From Spinacia oleracea (lineage: Eukaryota > Streptophyta > Magnoliopsida > Caryophyllales > Amaranthaceae): a DNA stretch of 64,000 nt. Below are positions 30,268 through 42,200 of this stretch, piece after piece; within the stretch, counting starts at the first letter, position 1, and each line of letters opens with the position of its first letter. A program made the translations under genes and the position numbers. Below the pieces are notes generated by a model, which was not told the DNA's origin, searched no databases, and worked only from the letters and a program-made list of their open reading frames with translations. Where the stretch lies: positions 5,394,001 to 5,458,000 of the forward strand of contig NC_079490.1 of assembly GCF_020520425.1 (NCBI RefSeq), written 5' to 3'.

Positions 30268-32812
30268 TATAGTTATATAGTAAAATTTTAATCCATAATA
30301 ATGCATGATACGAGGATAATATCCTTGAACCAACTTTTCTAAAATGATAGGTATATCTGGAACCAAAATAAATTAATTCATTCAAGTAATTCGATGTGGT
30401 GAAGCATGTCTAACCACTAGTCAATAAATTGCGGAACAAAAAATTTTCATCATAAAGATAATATTACGCATCATGTAAGAGGTTCAGATATATCTCCTCT
30501 TGTTCTTATGATACTCCATTTATCACTTGTAGTTGGAGCAACGTAACAACAAAAGAGATAGTAAATTACACAAAGTATCATAATACGTTGAAGGTTTTCT
30601 CCAACAACAAATACTCCAGGATAAAATTTTAGAATATTCCAGGAGAATCAAATATACTTAAAATACCTTGAGGCTTGACTCAGTGCAGCAACTTTGTTTT
30701 TCGATGCGAAGTTAGTCATTTTCTAGTACAACCGTTCACTAGCCTAGAGTATCATACCACATGTTTGATTAAATGTTCTGAGGCTTACAACTTATATTTG
30801 GTGAATAAAACGTAAGTCTAAGAAACATACTTCTGCAATACGCAAATAACGAATCTCTAGCATACAAGATCACTGTGTTCGAGAAAAACTTCTTTTTTCT
30901 CTAGCTGACTGGTTGTTTTGTTAGTGACATATAATGAAACACAATTTAAGTTTCGGCGTAGAACTTGTAGAAAAACACATAAGTTAAATTAGAGGTAAGG
31001 TAATAGTTGCACGACAAACCTCAAGTACCAATTTGTTCCCATCCGTTTCCAGTAAGTGTTTTTGTAATTTCAACGGCTTTGTGAAGCTAATAAACAATCT
31101 TTATAACGTCAATGAGAACAAAACATTGCTATTTGTCAACTATAGGTTGTTGAATCATTTGCTCTTAAAAAAATGTACATGGAATTAAAGTACCCCTACA
31201 CATTTCTATTGACGCACCTAAACTTAGAACATTGAACATAAAAATTAATGGTGTGTTTGACTCTCTTGTTATAAAGATTTTCGAGAATCATCACTTCACC
31301 ATTAAATTAAATAGTTACAAGTGATTCATGTATGCGATGCATGCGTGATTTTTAAAATACATTAGCTTATGAGCCATTAAGGCACAAATGAAATTAAATT
31401 TGTTTACGAAGTATTATTAATTACTCGTAAACAATATTATAAATAAGAAATATTTTTAATGAACTATTATTTTGTTACTTGTGATTGAGAAAATATGAAG
31501 TACAAATTAAAAATAACAACGTAGTAAAATTTTGAATTTGTATAAAACACAATTAGTTCAAAGTGGTCAATTACGCATGAATTATACTACGTAGTAAACT
31601 ACAAATTTAAATCCTGTTATTTTAAAAAAAAAATTACTTTTTTCGGGAAAAATTGAAGAGAAATTAATTATGTTTTAAAAAAATAAGTTAAGTTTAATAA
31701 ACATAAGAACTAACTGGTATCTCTAAATTTTTAGGGGTTAAAATTGAAACTTTTTTTAAAAAAAATTGAAATATCTTTTTAGGGATTATATTTAAAATTA
31801 AAGTGTAAGTTGATATAAATATAGAACCATATTTAGAATATGATTTGATTTTAGGTTAATACTAATGTTGTATGTTAAATTTATAATTTTATCATTGTTA
31901 TATTTAGAATATATTTTAATCTTAAATTAGAACTCATATAAACTTTGCATGGTAAATTAGACGATTTAAATTAACACAAGATATATAGTTTATTGTTTTT
32001 TATTATAAATATAATTTGTCATTCCTAATTATTATATTACTATTTTAGTAAAAATTTGTCAATATATTTTTGAGCTTCCTCACTTTTGTTATAACTTATT
32101 GAGTGTAAGTGATGACACATACAAATTATATCGTAGAAAATATTGTCAAAATTACCACAAGATATGATATGTTTTTGATAAAATTTTATTTGTTATTACT
32201 TATTATTAGATATAAGCATATTGTTGTTTTGACCTAAATTCCGTCAATAGAATTTTATTTGAAACTATGTTAGGTCCAGTATTTTAAACAAAAAATGGTA
32301 TTACTTATAATGTTCAGTGTATTTGTCAAAATGTTATTTCAAGTTTAGGACAATTGTGTAAATTTTTCAAATGACAGATTGAAGCATTTTAGGAAGAAAA
32401 ATATTCACATAAGTTTTTGTTAAATCTGACGGTACTCACCCTCATAAAATTTATTTCAATAATATGGGGGGAGAGGAATCAACTTGTATTAGTATTATTC
32501 GAATTTTTTATTAGTTGATAATCTTCTAACACAAGTATATTATGAGCATGCAATAACACATATATGTGTTTTTTTATTATTATAGTGATTTCTTAAAGTC
32601 ATTAAATATGCTAATAGTGAAAAAAAACAAAAGTATGATAAGAATATTGCAGTAGAATTTTTTTTTATTAAGATTGTAAAATTAGATAATTTTTTATAGT
32701 TATTAGTAACATATAATGCAATATTAGAAAATCAATAGTAATAATGCAGAGTATTTTATTTGTAATTTTTTCCATGTTAAGTGATTAATAGTTTTCATTC
32801 AATAACAACATA
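30268..32812. other. AT-rich intergenic DNA, no gene seen
   Basis: 2.5 kb of low-complexity AT-rich sequence. I searched both strands for domain motifs, tRNA arms and terminal repeats and found none I can support. Confidence 0.4.
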
Positions 32813-34075
32813 CTCCCTCTGTACCTTCATACTCGTCCCGTTTCATTATAAAGTCGTTCTCTAATACTCGTCGCGTTTCTATAAATGACATACTTTTACT
32901 AACATTATACCGTTTCTCTCACTTAACAATGGACACATATATTACTACTTCGTTAAAAAAACATTAAAAATTTCAACCCACCCCCACCCCTTTATTTGGC
33001 CCTTTTCCCACTAACTATTTTAAAAACAAATTCACTATTAATACCACCTAATAAATTAATTGTGAATATAATGATACGTCTTCCCCTAATACGAGTGCCT
33101 CAGACTCATATATATAATAATTATAACGTACAGTAGTACAATTACGAGTATACGCTTAGTATCATCTATTACACCCCCTCAATCTGTGTAGGGGGAACCA
33201 CGTGCAGATTGGACCGTAAAAACTCAAAACGCTAACCTGACAACCTTTCGTAAAAATGTCAGCGATTTGTAACTCGGCGGGGACATATCGTACAACTAAA
33301 TCATCATGAGCAACACGCTCACGAACGAAATGATAATCTATTTTGATATGCTTGCTACAATCATGCTGAACCGGATTCACCACAAGATAGGATGCAGAAA
33401 CATTATCACAAAAGAGCTTCACGGGGGCGCGGATGACAATTCTCAACTCAGCTAACAAAGAACGTATCCAGAGAGTATCTTGTAACGTGTATGCAACAAC
33501 GCTGTACTCTGCTTCTGTGGAAGATTTGGAGATAGTGGGTTTCTTCTTCAAGCGCCGGGAAATTAGATTGTCACCAAGAAAAATTGCATAACCAGTGGTG
33601 GAACGACAACTATCGGGACAACCTGCCCAATCCGCATCTGAATAGGCAATCATGATAGACATGTCCGGGGTGGGGCGAAGCCACATACCGCAGTCTGAAG
33701 TACTCTGCAAGTACTTGTAAATACGCTTAACAATCAACAAGTGAGATGTGCGAGGTGCATGTATAAATTGTGAAACTAAATGCACAACATATATGTAATA
33801 TCAGGTCTTGTCATAGTCAAGTACTGTAAAACCCCAACCATATTGCGATACTCAGTAGGATCGGATAATAAATCATCGTCTGTAATCGAAAGTGTGGTAC
33901 GAGTAGGAAGAGAGGTACAGACAGGTTTAGCAGTGTGCAAATGGAATTTGCGAAGTAGATCATGCACATATATTTTATGACACAAAATAAACCCTTGGAA
34001 GTATGCACCGGTCAATTAAATTGCCTAAAACTTTGTGCCGGTCAAACTGAGACGAGTATTAGGGGACGGAGGGAG
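32813..34075. mobile_element. Stowaway-like ends enclosing a copia fossil
   Basis: The left end TA|CTCCCTCTGTACC...ACTCGTCCCG and the right end GACGAGTATTAGGGGACGGAGGGAG|TA resemble Stowaway termini flanked by TA. An internal 'CTAATACTCGTCGCG' repeat of the end motif suggests the left part may hold two overlapping elements. A copia fragment lies between. Confidence 0.5.
33162..34015 (-). mobile_element. Ty1/copia LTR-retrotransposon fragment (fossil)
   Basis: The minus strand encodes the 3' end of a copia polyprotein: the tail of the reverse transcriptase and the RNase H region. Familiar family words are SDADWAGCPDSCRSTTGYAI, SSTEAEY, and KHIKIDYHFVRE. LTRs, gag, protease and integrase are not visible. 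It is a broken fragment with at least one break, of unknown but probably moderate age, nested between Stowaway-like ends. Confidence 0.9.
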
Positions 34076-34338
34076 TATTATATTCGATTCTTGTCATAAT
34101 AAATGAATTTGTAATTTCGTGTTTGTCAACTTTTTTTATGTAAATGAAGATTACATGGAGGGAACGATTCATAAGCAGAGCATCACGTGTCATATGAACT
34201 TTCTTATAAACGTCATTTAATAAATACGAGTATTATAGATTGGTAAATTTTTACTAGTGATCCTTTTAAAATTAACAACACTAAATTTTTCGATACATTG
34301 AATAATGTTTTTTGAATAATTTTGTGATGCATTAAGAA

Positions 34339-34504
34339 AACCAATTTTCTAACCTTAAACACTCAATTCATGCATAAAAACAAGGGGAAAGATTGTGACG
34401 TGGTACTAATGTTGGCTTATTAACCAACTTTCTAACCTTAAACACTCAATTCATGCATAAAAACAAGTGGAAAGATTGTGAAGTGTTACTAATGTTGGCT
34501 TATT
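34339..34504. repeat. 83-bp tandem duplication
   Basis: Two adjacent copies (34339-34421 and 34422-34504) share 'CTAACCTTAAACACTCAATT' and 'AATGTTGGCTTATTA' with a handful of differences. They lie next to a tandem tRNA-Val pair. Confidence 0.85.
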
Positions 34505-34567
34505 ACTGTTCTGAGAGTGAGAGTTAAATTAACAAAAGCAAAAAGAAGTGACCAGAAAAATAGAAAA

Positions 34568-34641
34568 TGGCTTCGCCCAGGCTCGAACTTGGGACCTTCA
34601 GTGTGTTAGACTGACGTGATAACCAACTACACCACGAAACC
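34568..34641 (-). tRNA. tRNA-Val (AAC)
   Basis: A 74-nt cloverleaf as at 2863, with one T-stem change (CCCAAGTTCGAGCCTGGG). It is the first of a tandem pair 82 bp apart on the same strand. Confidence 0.94.
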
Positions 34642-34723
34642 TTGTTAACAGTTGAGGATGGTTAATATATAAATTTTTTGTTACAGTTAGTTTTAAAAAT
34701 AAAGCAACACAGTGACAAAAAAT

Positions 34724-34797
34724 TGGCTTCGCCCGGGCTTGAACCGGGGACCTTCAGTGTGTTAGACTGACGTGATGACCAACTACACCACGAAACC
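34724..34797 (-). tRNA. tRNA-Val (AAC), variant
   Basis: A 74-nt sequence with the same acceptor stem and anticodon loop. The D-arm reads GTCATCAC instead of GTTATCAC, and the T-arm is CCCCGGTTCAAGCCCGGG: the stem pairing is kept by paired changes, a sign of a still-functional tRNA. Confidence 0.94.
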
Positions 34798-35430
34798 TTT
34801 GTTGTTTTTATCGGATCGGTAATTTACATAATTCATTTAATTCAAGTACTTTACTATTAACTTCCAAGTTTCATAAATTCAATTTTTAATTATTAAGTTA
34901 CGTTAATGTAGTGAATTTTGAGCGTAGAAAGAGCCACAAAATGCAAACAATGCAGACAAATTTCAATCCCGTATCATAGGATACTGCCTATATATGTTAC
35001 CCGCATGGTTGGACTCGTGTCAAAGTTTCCGACAAGACTATTTTTGGGGGAGATAGAAAAGTATGATTTAAGTTAAAATGAAGTGTCGAAGTAACCATAT
35101 CCATTTGTGAGTTTCAAGGATTCGGCATGGGCATTTGAGGTAAAATGAAGAGTCCCAGTAACATATGGTACTCCCCTATGACTTTAACCAATTAAGCTAG
35201 TTGATATCCACTAAAAGCGGATATGCCATTTTCTAGGACAATATATATGTAAGTTTAATGTTCACAATTGTTTACAAATTCGACCACGCACTTTGGAAAG
35301 TAAAAACTATGCATTGTACCAATTGCTTGAGGATCTTAATTGCTTTGAGCAAGATTCACTTGCCTACACTGTTTCCTTGTTTCAGTTTTTCACCAATTAA
35401 ACATCTTTCTAACTTCTGATTACACCGTTT
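34798..35430. other. intergenic DNA downstream of the WAK-like gene
   Basis: No gene or named repeat seen. Confidence 0.4.
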
Positions 35431-35720
35431 CGTTGAGTTATGTCACTACAATAAACAACTTACCTTATCAGTTTCAGGTGCCACCTTATCAGTTTCACTA
35501 CAACAATGTCATAAGTTGCTAACAACTAGCGAACAGATCATCTGAGTTATGTCACTTCAATAAACAACTACCTTATCAGACTTCAGACTCCTTTCATGCC
35601 GAACAGATCATCTGAGTTATGTCACTACAATAAACAACTACCTTATCAGTTTCAGCTCGAATTCAGTCAGTGTTGCTTACAACAATGTCATAAGTTGCTA
35701 ACAACTAGCGAGGATATCTC
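35431..35720. repeat. local repeats covering the 3' end of the WAK-like gene
   Basis: 'GAGTTATGTCACTACAATAA' with its continuation to 'CCTTATCAG' occurs three times (about 35434, 35553, 35613). 'ACAATGTCATAAGTTGCTAA' with 'CAACTAGCGA' occurs twice (about 35503 and 35682); the second copy covers the stop codon of the kinase gene. The 3'UTR was thus built by duplications of the gene's own end. Confidence 0.8.
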
Positions 35721-38299
35721 ATTTCAGTAATCATGTCCTCCTCCATAGTGCACAGCCGCGATGAATCCCCTTCCTCGAACTGCAAACAACAATGACTCTC
35801 AAATTCAACTACAGAGGCATTGTTCTGTTCTTCATCAGCTTCCTTAATACCAGCATACTTTTCATCATACTTTCTCAAACTGTCCAGCTTCCTTGCAACT
35901 TGTTTCATTGACGGCCTTTTCTCCCCGTTCAGGCTAAGACATCGTCTGACAAGCTCTGCAACAGCAATGAGCTGCTCAGGGGTAGTTTCCATCATCAATC
36001 GAGGCTCCAAAATGCTGAAAAACTGGTTGTTCTTCATTGCAGACAGAAAATGTGTTGCTAAATTTCTCTGTTCAATCCCCCTCTCCCATATAATAGGTTT
36101 TCGCCTTGTTAGTAGCTCAGCAAGAACTACTCCGAAACTATAAACATCACTCTTTTCACTCAGATGACTAGTTTGAAAGTATTCAGGATCGAGATACCCT
36201 AGAGTTCCTTGGACTAGGGTGGTTACTTGAGTTTGGTCCATTGGAACTAGTCTTGACCCTCCAAAATCGGATACTTTTGTCATGAAGTTTTCATCCAGAA
36301 GTATATTAGATGACTTGATATCTCTGTGAATAACTGGGATTGAGGCTGCTGAATGAAGATAAGCAAATGCATCAGCAGCTTCTGTTGCGATTCTCAGACA
36401 GTTTTCCCAAGAGAGAAATACTGAGCTTCCTTCACCATGGATCAGATCATACAAACTACCATTACTGACAAATTCATACACCAGTAAAGGGATTTCAGTT
36501 TCTAAGCAGCATCCCAAAAGCTTTACTACATGTCTGTGGTTAACTTGTGTAAGGATGATCACCTCGTTAATGAACTGTTCAACTTGAATTTCCCCACTTA
36601 ACTGAGATTTCTTTACTGCGACTACTTGATCCCGTACTAATCCTTTATAAACTGTACCGTAGCCACCTTTACCAAGAATGTTTTCCCTACTGTAATTTTT
36701 CGTGGCAGCTTTCAGCTCGTTACTGGTAAATATTCGGGGTGTTGTTGGTTCATTGCTGTTTTGAAACGAGGGAAACTGCTGCTTCTGCAACAACATACCG
36801 CCATTTTTCTGAAACCATCTGTCTTTCATTTTCTGATGCTTCCGTTTTTTCAGACAGTAACACAGACATGTGAAGTTCGCGCAGCACAACAACAAAAGGC
36901 CGGTAGTACCTCCTGCAAATTAAACATGCTTGTTTAGCAGTATGCTTTACACTAGGCTTGCCAAGAAAATTCATCTAGCTTATACAAATCAAGTTATCCA
37001 GCCTATAACGGCTATCAGTAAGTACGCGATTAGTAACTTAACTGAGAGGACTTACCAAGAATTTCAACCAGTTTTGCCAGAGGATCCTTCTTACAGTAGT
37101 AGGTGCCTGACATATTGCTTTGGCCTTGACATCGACCTCTGCACTTTCGACACTCTCTTGCAACTAAGAAGTGAAGTAATAATCAGTTCCCTCAAAGCTA
37201 GTGAACTAAAGTATAGTACTATGTTACGGCTTTGTTCTCTTCACCTGGTTTAGTCTGATTTTTCTAGTTCCTGGTCTGGTCTAAATGTTTTTTGTTTTTT
37301 CTGGTCTGGTCTAATAAACAATAAGAATAAGGTGAAGAGAACAGAGCCTACATACAGATCAAAAATAATACATGGCCGTGGAAGTACATAAGAGGTGAAG
37401 TTATGTTTACCTTGGCATCCATTTGGAAGATAGGGGTTCCCTTCATACGGAAAATTGCATAAGCAGGTCTGAGATTTCGAACTCCCAACACAAGTGACAT
37501 TGTCACTACTAAAAATCGGCATGTATGTAGCCCACCATCTTAACACCGTAGTAGGGTGAAGTTCATCCAAAGTTGAATTTCCGGTAGCATAACTGTGTGC
37601 TGAACTACTGTCAACTAAAGCAACTACCATGTTGCAGGCATTCGGGGGAACAGTTCTACTCTCATTAAGAGACATATTCAAAAACCCAAAAAAGGTTACC
37701 TTGGAGCTAATTGGTGCTATGCAGCATCCAATCCCATTTCTGCAGCTCTTTTTCGCGGTCACATGATTAATATTTCCTGAACAAACTGTATCACATTCAG
37801 CCAAGTTATCTCCTAGTCCATCAGTCAATACAGCATTACCTGAACAGCCGTCTACCAGCAAAACATTATCTTTTCTTATGAAGCGATATGAACTGTTTCT
37901 TATGTCAATTGGGTCCATAGCATCACCTACACAAATACTTTTGGGTGCCATGATTAGTTTCAGTATCTGATGATCATTATCACCGCCTTCTGCATACTGT
38001 AACGTCAGGTTCTGATTACGGTACCTCCCATTCCAACTTATATCCACCACCTCGAAGTTCAGCAGATGCAAGAATGGTTTTGGAGGATTGAAAGAAACAT
38101 TGCATATGATCTCGTACCATGCATCATGGAAACAATTCTCACCAATTCCGAAAGGATATGGAATCAAGACACCACCACAGTGATCTGCACATCCTTGCTT
38201 TGCTATAAATGAAGAGTTTTCTGGAAAGGATGATGCCATTTTTGTTACACATAATAGTGATTGCAGTACCTGAATCCAAAGCAAAAACAAAGTCATCAT
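35705..38299 (-). CDS. wall-associated receptor kinase-like protein (WAKL)
   Basis: Three exons: 38299-37411, 37163-37056 and 36912-35705 (all GT-AG, phases 1 and 1), giving 734 residues. A signal peptide (about 1-28) is followed by a GUB_WAK galacturonan-binding domain (CGGVLIPYPFGIGENC, later CDTVCSGN and GIGCCIAPI) and a Cys-rich end (CLCNFPYEGNPYLPNGC). Exon 2 adds RECRKCRGRCQ...YYC. A membrane segment (GLLLLCCANFTCLCYCL) precedes a Ser/Thr kinase domain: GKGGYGTVYKG, VAVKK, HRDIKSSNILLD, DFGGSRL, GTLGYLDPEYF and DVYSFGVVLAEL. All catalytic residues are present. Family members sit in the plasma membrane, bind cell-wall pectin and signal in growth and defence. The long intron 1 holds a 121-bp MITE. 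A decayed relative lies at 22.7-24.1 kb on the same strand, so this may be part of a former WAKL cluster. It is likely functional. Confidence 0.9.
37228..37348. mobile_element. MITE in WAKL intron 1 (121 bp)
   Basis: GGCTTTGTTCTCTTCACC at the left pairs with GGTGAAGAGAACAGAGCC at the right. A direct repeat 'TCTGGTCTGGTCTAA' lies inside. The ends belong to the 'GGCTCTGTTCT' family. Confidence 0.75.
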
Positions 38300-38641
38300 T
38301 TCTCGGGTTTCTAAAAGAAATCTAAAACACCATGAACAAAAGCTAAGCTCTTCCCAAGCAGTATTATTATTACACTACCAGTACAGCATTATCTTCTCAC
38401 AATAATTATAAGTCTTAGAAAAGTCCTCCCTTTTTCCCTTCCACAAGTCTCATTCTGGTAAAATCTTGACTACTTCAAAATTTCCATATCCAACACAAAA
38501 ACCCATTTGTCATGTCCCTACAAATTAATGCATTTGCTCCATACTATTACAAGGGACTATAACATGGCTCTAACTTTTGGTCTATAGACAGAAAGCATGT
38601 CTAATTCCACTTATGGTGCAATAAAATAACTATGATTTTTA

Positions 38642-38711
38642 AGGCTCCATTCTATTCGACTTATTTTGTCTGAACATATATTAAAAAACTAAGTTGAACA
38701 GAACAGAGCCT
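38642..38711. mobile_element. 70-bp MITE upstream of the WAKL gene
   Basis: AGGCTCCATTCTATTCGACTT pairs loosely with GTTGAACAGAACAGAGCCT. It is the shortest member of the family in the window and lies about 340 bp upstream of the WAKL start. Confidence 0.65.
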
Positions 38712-39264
38712 GATTTTTTGGTTAAGAAAGACAACTCAAGACAAAAGAAGTACTATAAATGAGAGATTTGAGGATGAATTAACATTACCATAGGCTTTGA
38801 TATTTGACCTTTCCTACAAATTCAAATTCAATTACAAACATTAAGCATATGGCCTTTCCTACAAATGCATAATACAAATTCAAATTCGACATTTATTACC
38901 ATCAACCAAACAGGTAAAGATTTTATTTAAACCGAACAAATTACTTTACATGGGATGTTACACGAACGTACATTTCAACCAGAAACTAAAAGATGAATAA
39001 AGTAACAACCAAAGAATGTAGTGTTACATGGGATGCTACAATAGAGCATCCGATGAGTTGTTCTTGTATAACTTAACATTACAACACAACAAAAATGAAA
39101 GGATGACACTATAATGAATTATGACATAATCCTCAACTATAACTTAACTATATCCACTCCTCAGACTTTGAGTCGTCAAAGGAAAAGGGACCTCTAACAG
39201 AGATTGTGATATACAATTTTCAGCAGTACAAAAATGATCTTCCCGAGCGCAGTTCTATTTCCAA

Positions 39265-42200
39265 TCACATTTCAATATCGTCAAGATCAGGGAGAGGGAA
39301 GCGGAGAATTGCTGCAACACCAGTCAGCTGTGCCAATTCTGCATCCACACCACCATTATTGTTAACACTTTCTATCAGACACACACAGGCAAATAAATAG
39401 AAAGATATATAGGAGGTGACAAGAGTAGTGGCGGATCTTGAACCGTTTAATTAGGGGGTAATCACATTTTTTATAAATGATTCCATTAATGTGTCTAGCT
39501 CAGTGTTACCTAATTCTCTGATCAACCCACGAACTGTGTACCGAAAAAGCGAATTATAACATGAAAATGGTACACTTTTGGTCTAATTTAGCAAATTACG
39601 TAGCGAATTGCGTACCAGACTATCCGTACCCAGTCTCATACTAGCGAATCAGGTAACAGTGGTCTAGCTTAATTCATGTGTTTAAGAGGGACAAACTGAT
39701 CCACTGGACTCCGATTTAGAAAATTATTACTTCATAGTATATACATGTAGATGGGTAGAAGTACTTACGCTCCCCTGAGACATGCATGGACGAGAATATA
39801 TGAACACTTCCTCCAGAAGCTTTGATTGAACCGATCAGGTTGACATACTTTTTCCGTGTTGCAATGTCAGCATTCCTGATGACCAATTCAAAAGAATTAC
39901 AGACTGTACAATTACTAATTAAAAATAACTTGCATGTAAGAATGGGCCAAGGAAGAGAACACCACCAAGACAAACATAAATAAACATGTTGAGAAAGAGG
40001 GGTATGGATCTTTTGCTGGCATGCAATTGATTTCTACTATCACTTCAAACCGAATTTTGAAACCAAACATCTCAGGAGAGTAAATGGGGGGCTAACAGGT
40101 GAGATCAAATGTACATCCAGCTTTTGCCTAACACGTGAAATCTTGAGGTGCAATTGTTTGGGACAAACTTTGTGGAAAACTTTATAACAGACACATTGAA
40201 TTATGTGTTGTCAAACACATAGGAATATACCTTTACACATGAAGAATAAGAGTTATGTGTTCTTAATTCACATATTAACATATGCATAAATAAGATATCC
40301 ACCGTAAAAGAAAAACGAGATAATCTCCTGATGAGCAGTAACACTACAGAATCCCTCAAATTGATTTATTACTAAACAAAGTTCAAGAGAAGCACCTGAA
40401 CTGTTCATCTGTGATGAGCAGTGTTTGAATAGCCATTCTCTCATGTGCAACTTCTACATGCTTAGGACCATAACATGCACGAGCTGGATCCTACATTAAA
40501 CCAAAAAACATTTAACATAGTTCATAATAATTCATATACAGCAAGAACTCAGTATAAGACAAGAAACAGACAACAACAACAACAGCAATCTCAAATCCTT
40601 ATACCAATAGGAGGTGCATCAAAATTAAAAAGAAACAGACAGCAAGGAAAAACTGGTAAATCAAAGATATCAAAACTGTTCAATGGCCTACTTCTACAAG
40701 CCAAGGTCCTGATTTACGAATGCCAGGGAAATTGGTACTACTATGCCAACAGCTGAATGATGTCATTAGATTACGTTCAGGGCCTTCAGTCCCTCATAAC
40801 TGCCCTTTCATATGAATTTAGTTTTGCCTTAGCAATAATTTCATTAATATATGATGCCAACAGACAGCTGGATGATGTCATTAGATTAAGTCCAGGCCTC
40901 TAAATGTCTAAGAGGAACCATAGATTACGCCATGCATAATAACTGCAAATAAATCTTGGTAACAAGCATATTGTTAGCAAGTCAAACATACATCTCAAGA
41001 TTAGAACCTGACATTTGATAACATGTTGAAGAAGTCCTCAAGCGCACGGACCTGAATCAAAGAAGCAAAGTCAGTAAACACTTCAACAACCTACTGAGAA
41101 AAATGACAAGCAGAAAAAAAATGGTAAAAAGTAAAAACAAATAAAAATTGAAGTTAGTAACCTCCCGAGCTGCTTTTGTATCCTTTATCATACTCATTAC
41201 ATTTGGCGCATCCAGAACCTCCCTCAAGCTATGTCTGTTTAGAAGAGACATCAGAAAATCTATTAAATAAAACATTAAACCAATTCACCAAGACCAATGT
41301 TTCTTTAAGAAACAAGGGTAAAGACCCCTGGACATAGAAAACAACAGACATACAGTACAAGAGCTAACACAATTTTATCACAAACTGAGTGCCAGTATAA
41401 AACTCGTTTATTCTCGAGATGCTAAAATAACCAAGTGGATATAATGTTTTGAGATAAAACTATCCAGTAAAAAGGAAGAGATTCCGCAAACAGAAAAATG
41501 TTATGGAGTATCAGATAAAAGGTTCAGGACCTTCAAGTTCAACTAGAAGAACAACCTTGTTAATGTATCCAATCTTTTCAATGGGAAGATTTATAGTTTA
41601 AAGTTGCTATCAATAGGAGAGTAAGAGGTGTGCTAACAGAAGATAACATCCAGAAGCACTAACAATAATTTCTCAGTAAACAGAAGTAATCAATCATATA
41701 AAACAAGTAAAATGTCATACTTGTATCCTGAAGTTGTATGCACAAGAACTATGCGTGACTTGTTCTCTATAATAGATCTCAGCTGTTTCCTTTCAGCTTC
41801 CAGCAACAAATGACGATAAAATTGGTCCTACATGAAAGTACAAGAGCCTCCTAATCAATTTAAATAAAGAATGATTCTACATCACAGAATTAACATTTCA
41901 CAAAAGAAACTTATTGACCCCAAAATCCAAACATCAAAACTAAAACGACCATCAGCCAAATCCTTTTCAAACTGTTCGCAGAACCTTCTTAACTTTGAAC
42001 TTAAGAGAAGAGTTCTATCATATGTAATAAACCTGAATCCCATGCAAAACAGTTGTGGATGGATCACTATGCTCTAAGATAAATCCAATTTTGGTTAACA
42101 TGCTTATACTCTAATAACTCAAAGTCTCAAACCATGATGTTCAAGTAGTGAACATTTATAATGTCCCAAGAACACTCAACTTCCAAAAACAGAAATTAAA

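Noticed and set aside
30268-32812. CRISPR-like or satellite array in the AT-rich stretch
   Set aside because: No regularly spaced repeats can be seen, and a plant nuclear genome would not carry a CRISPR array.
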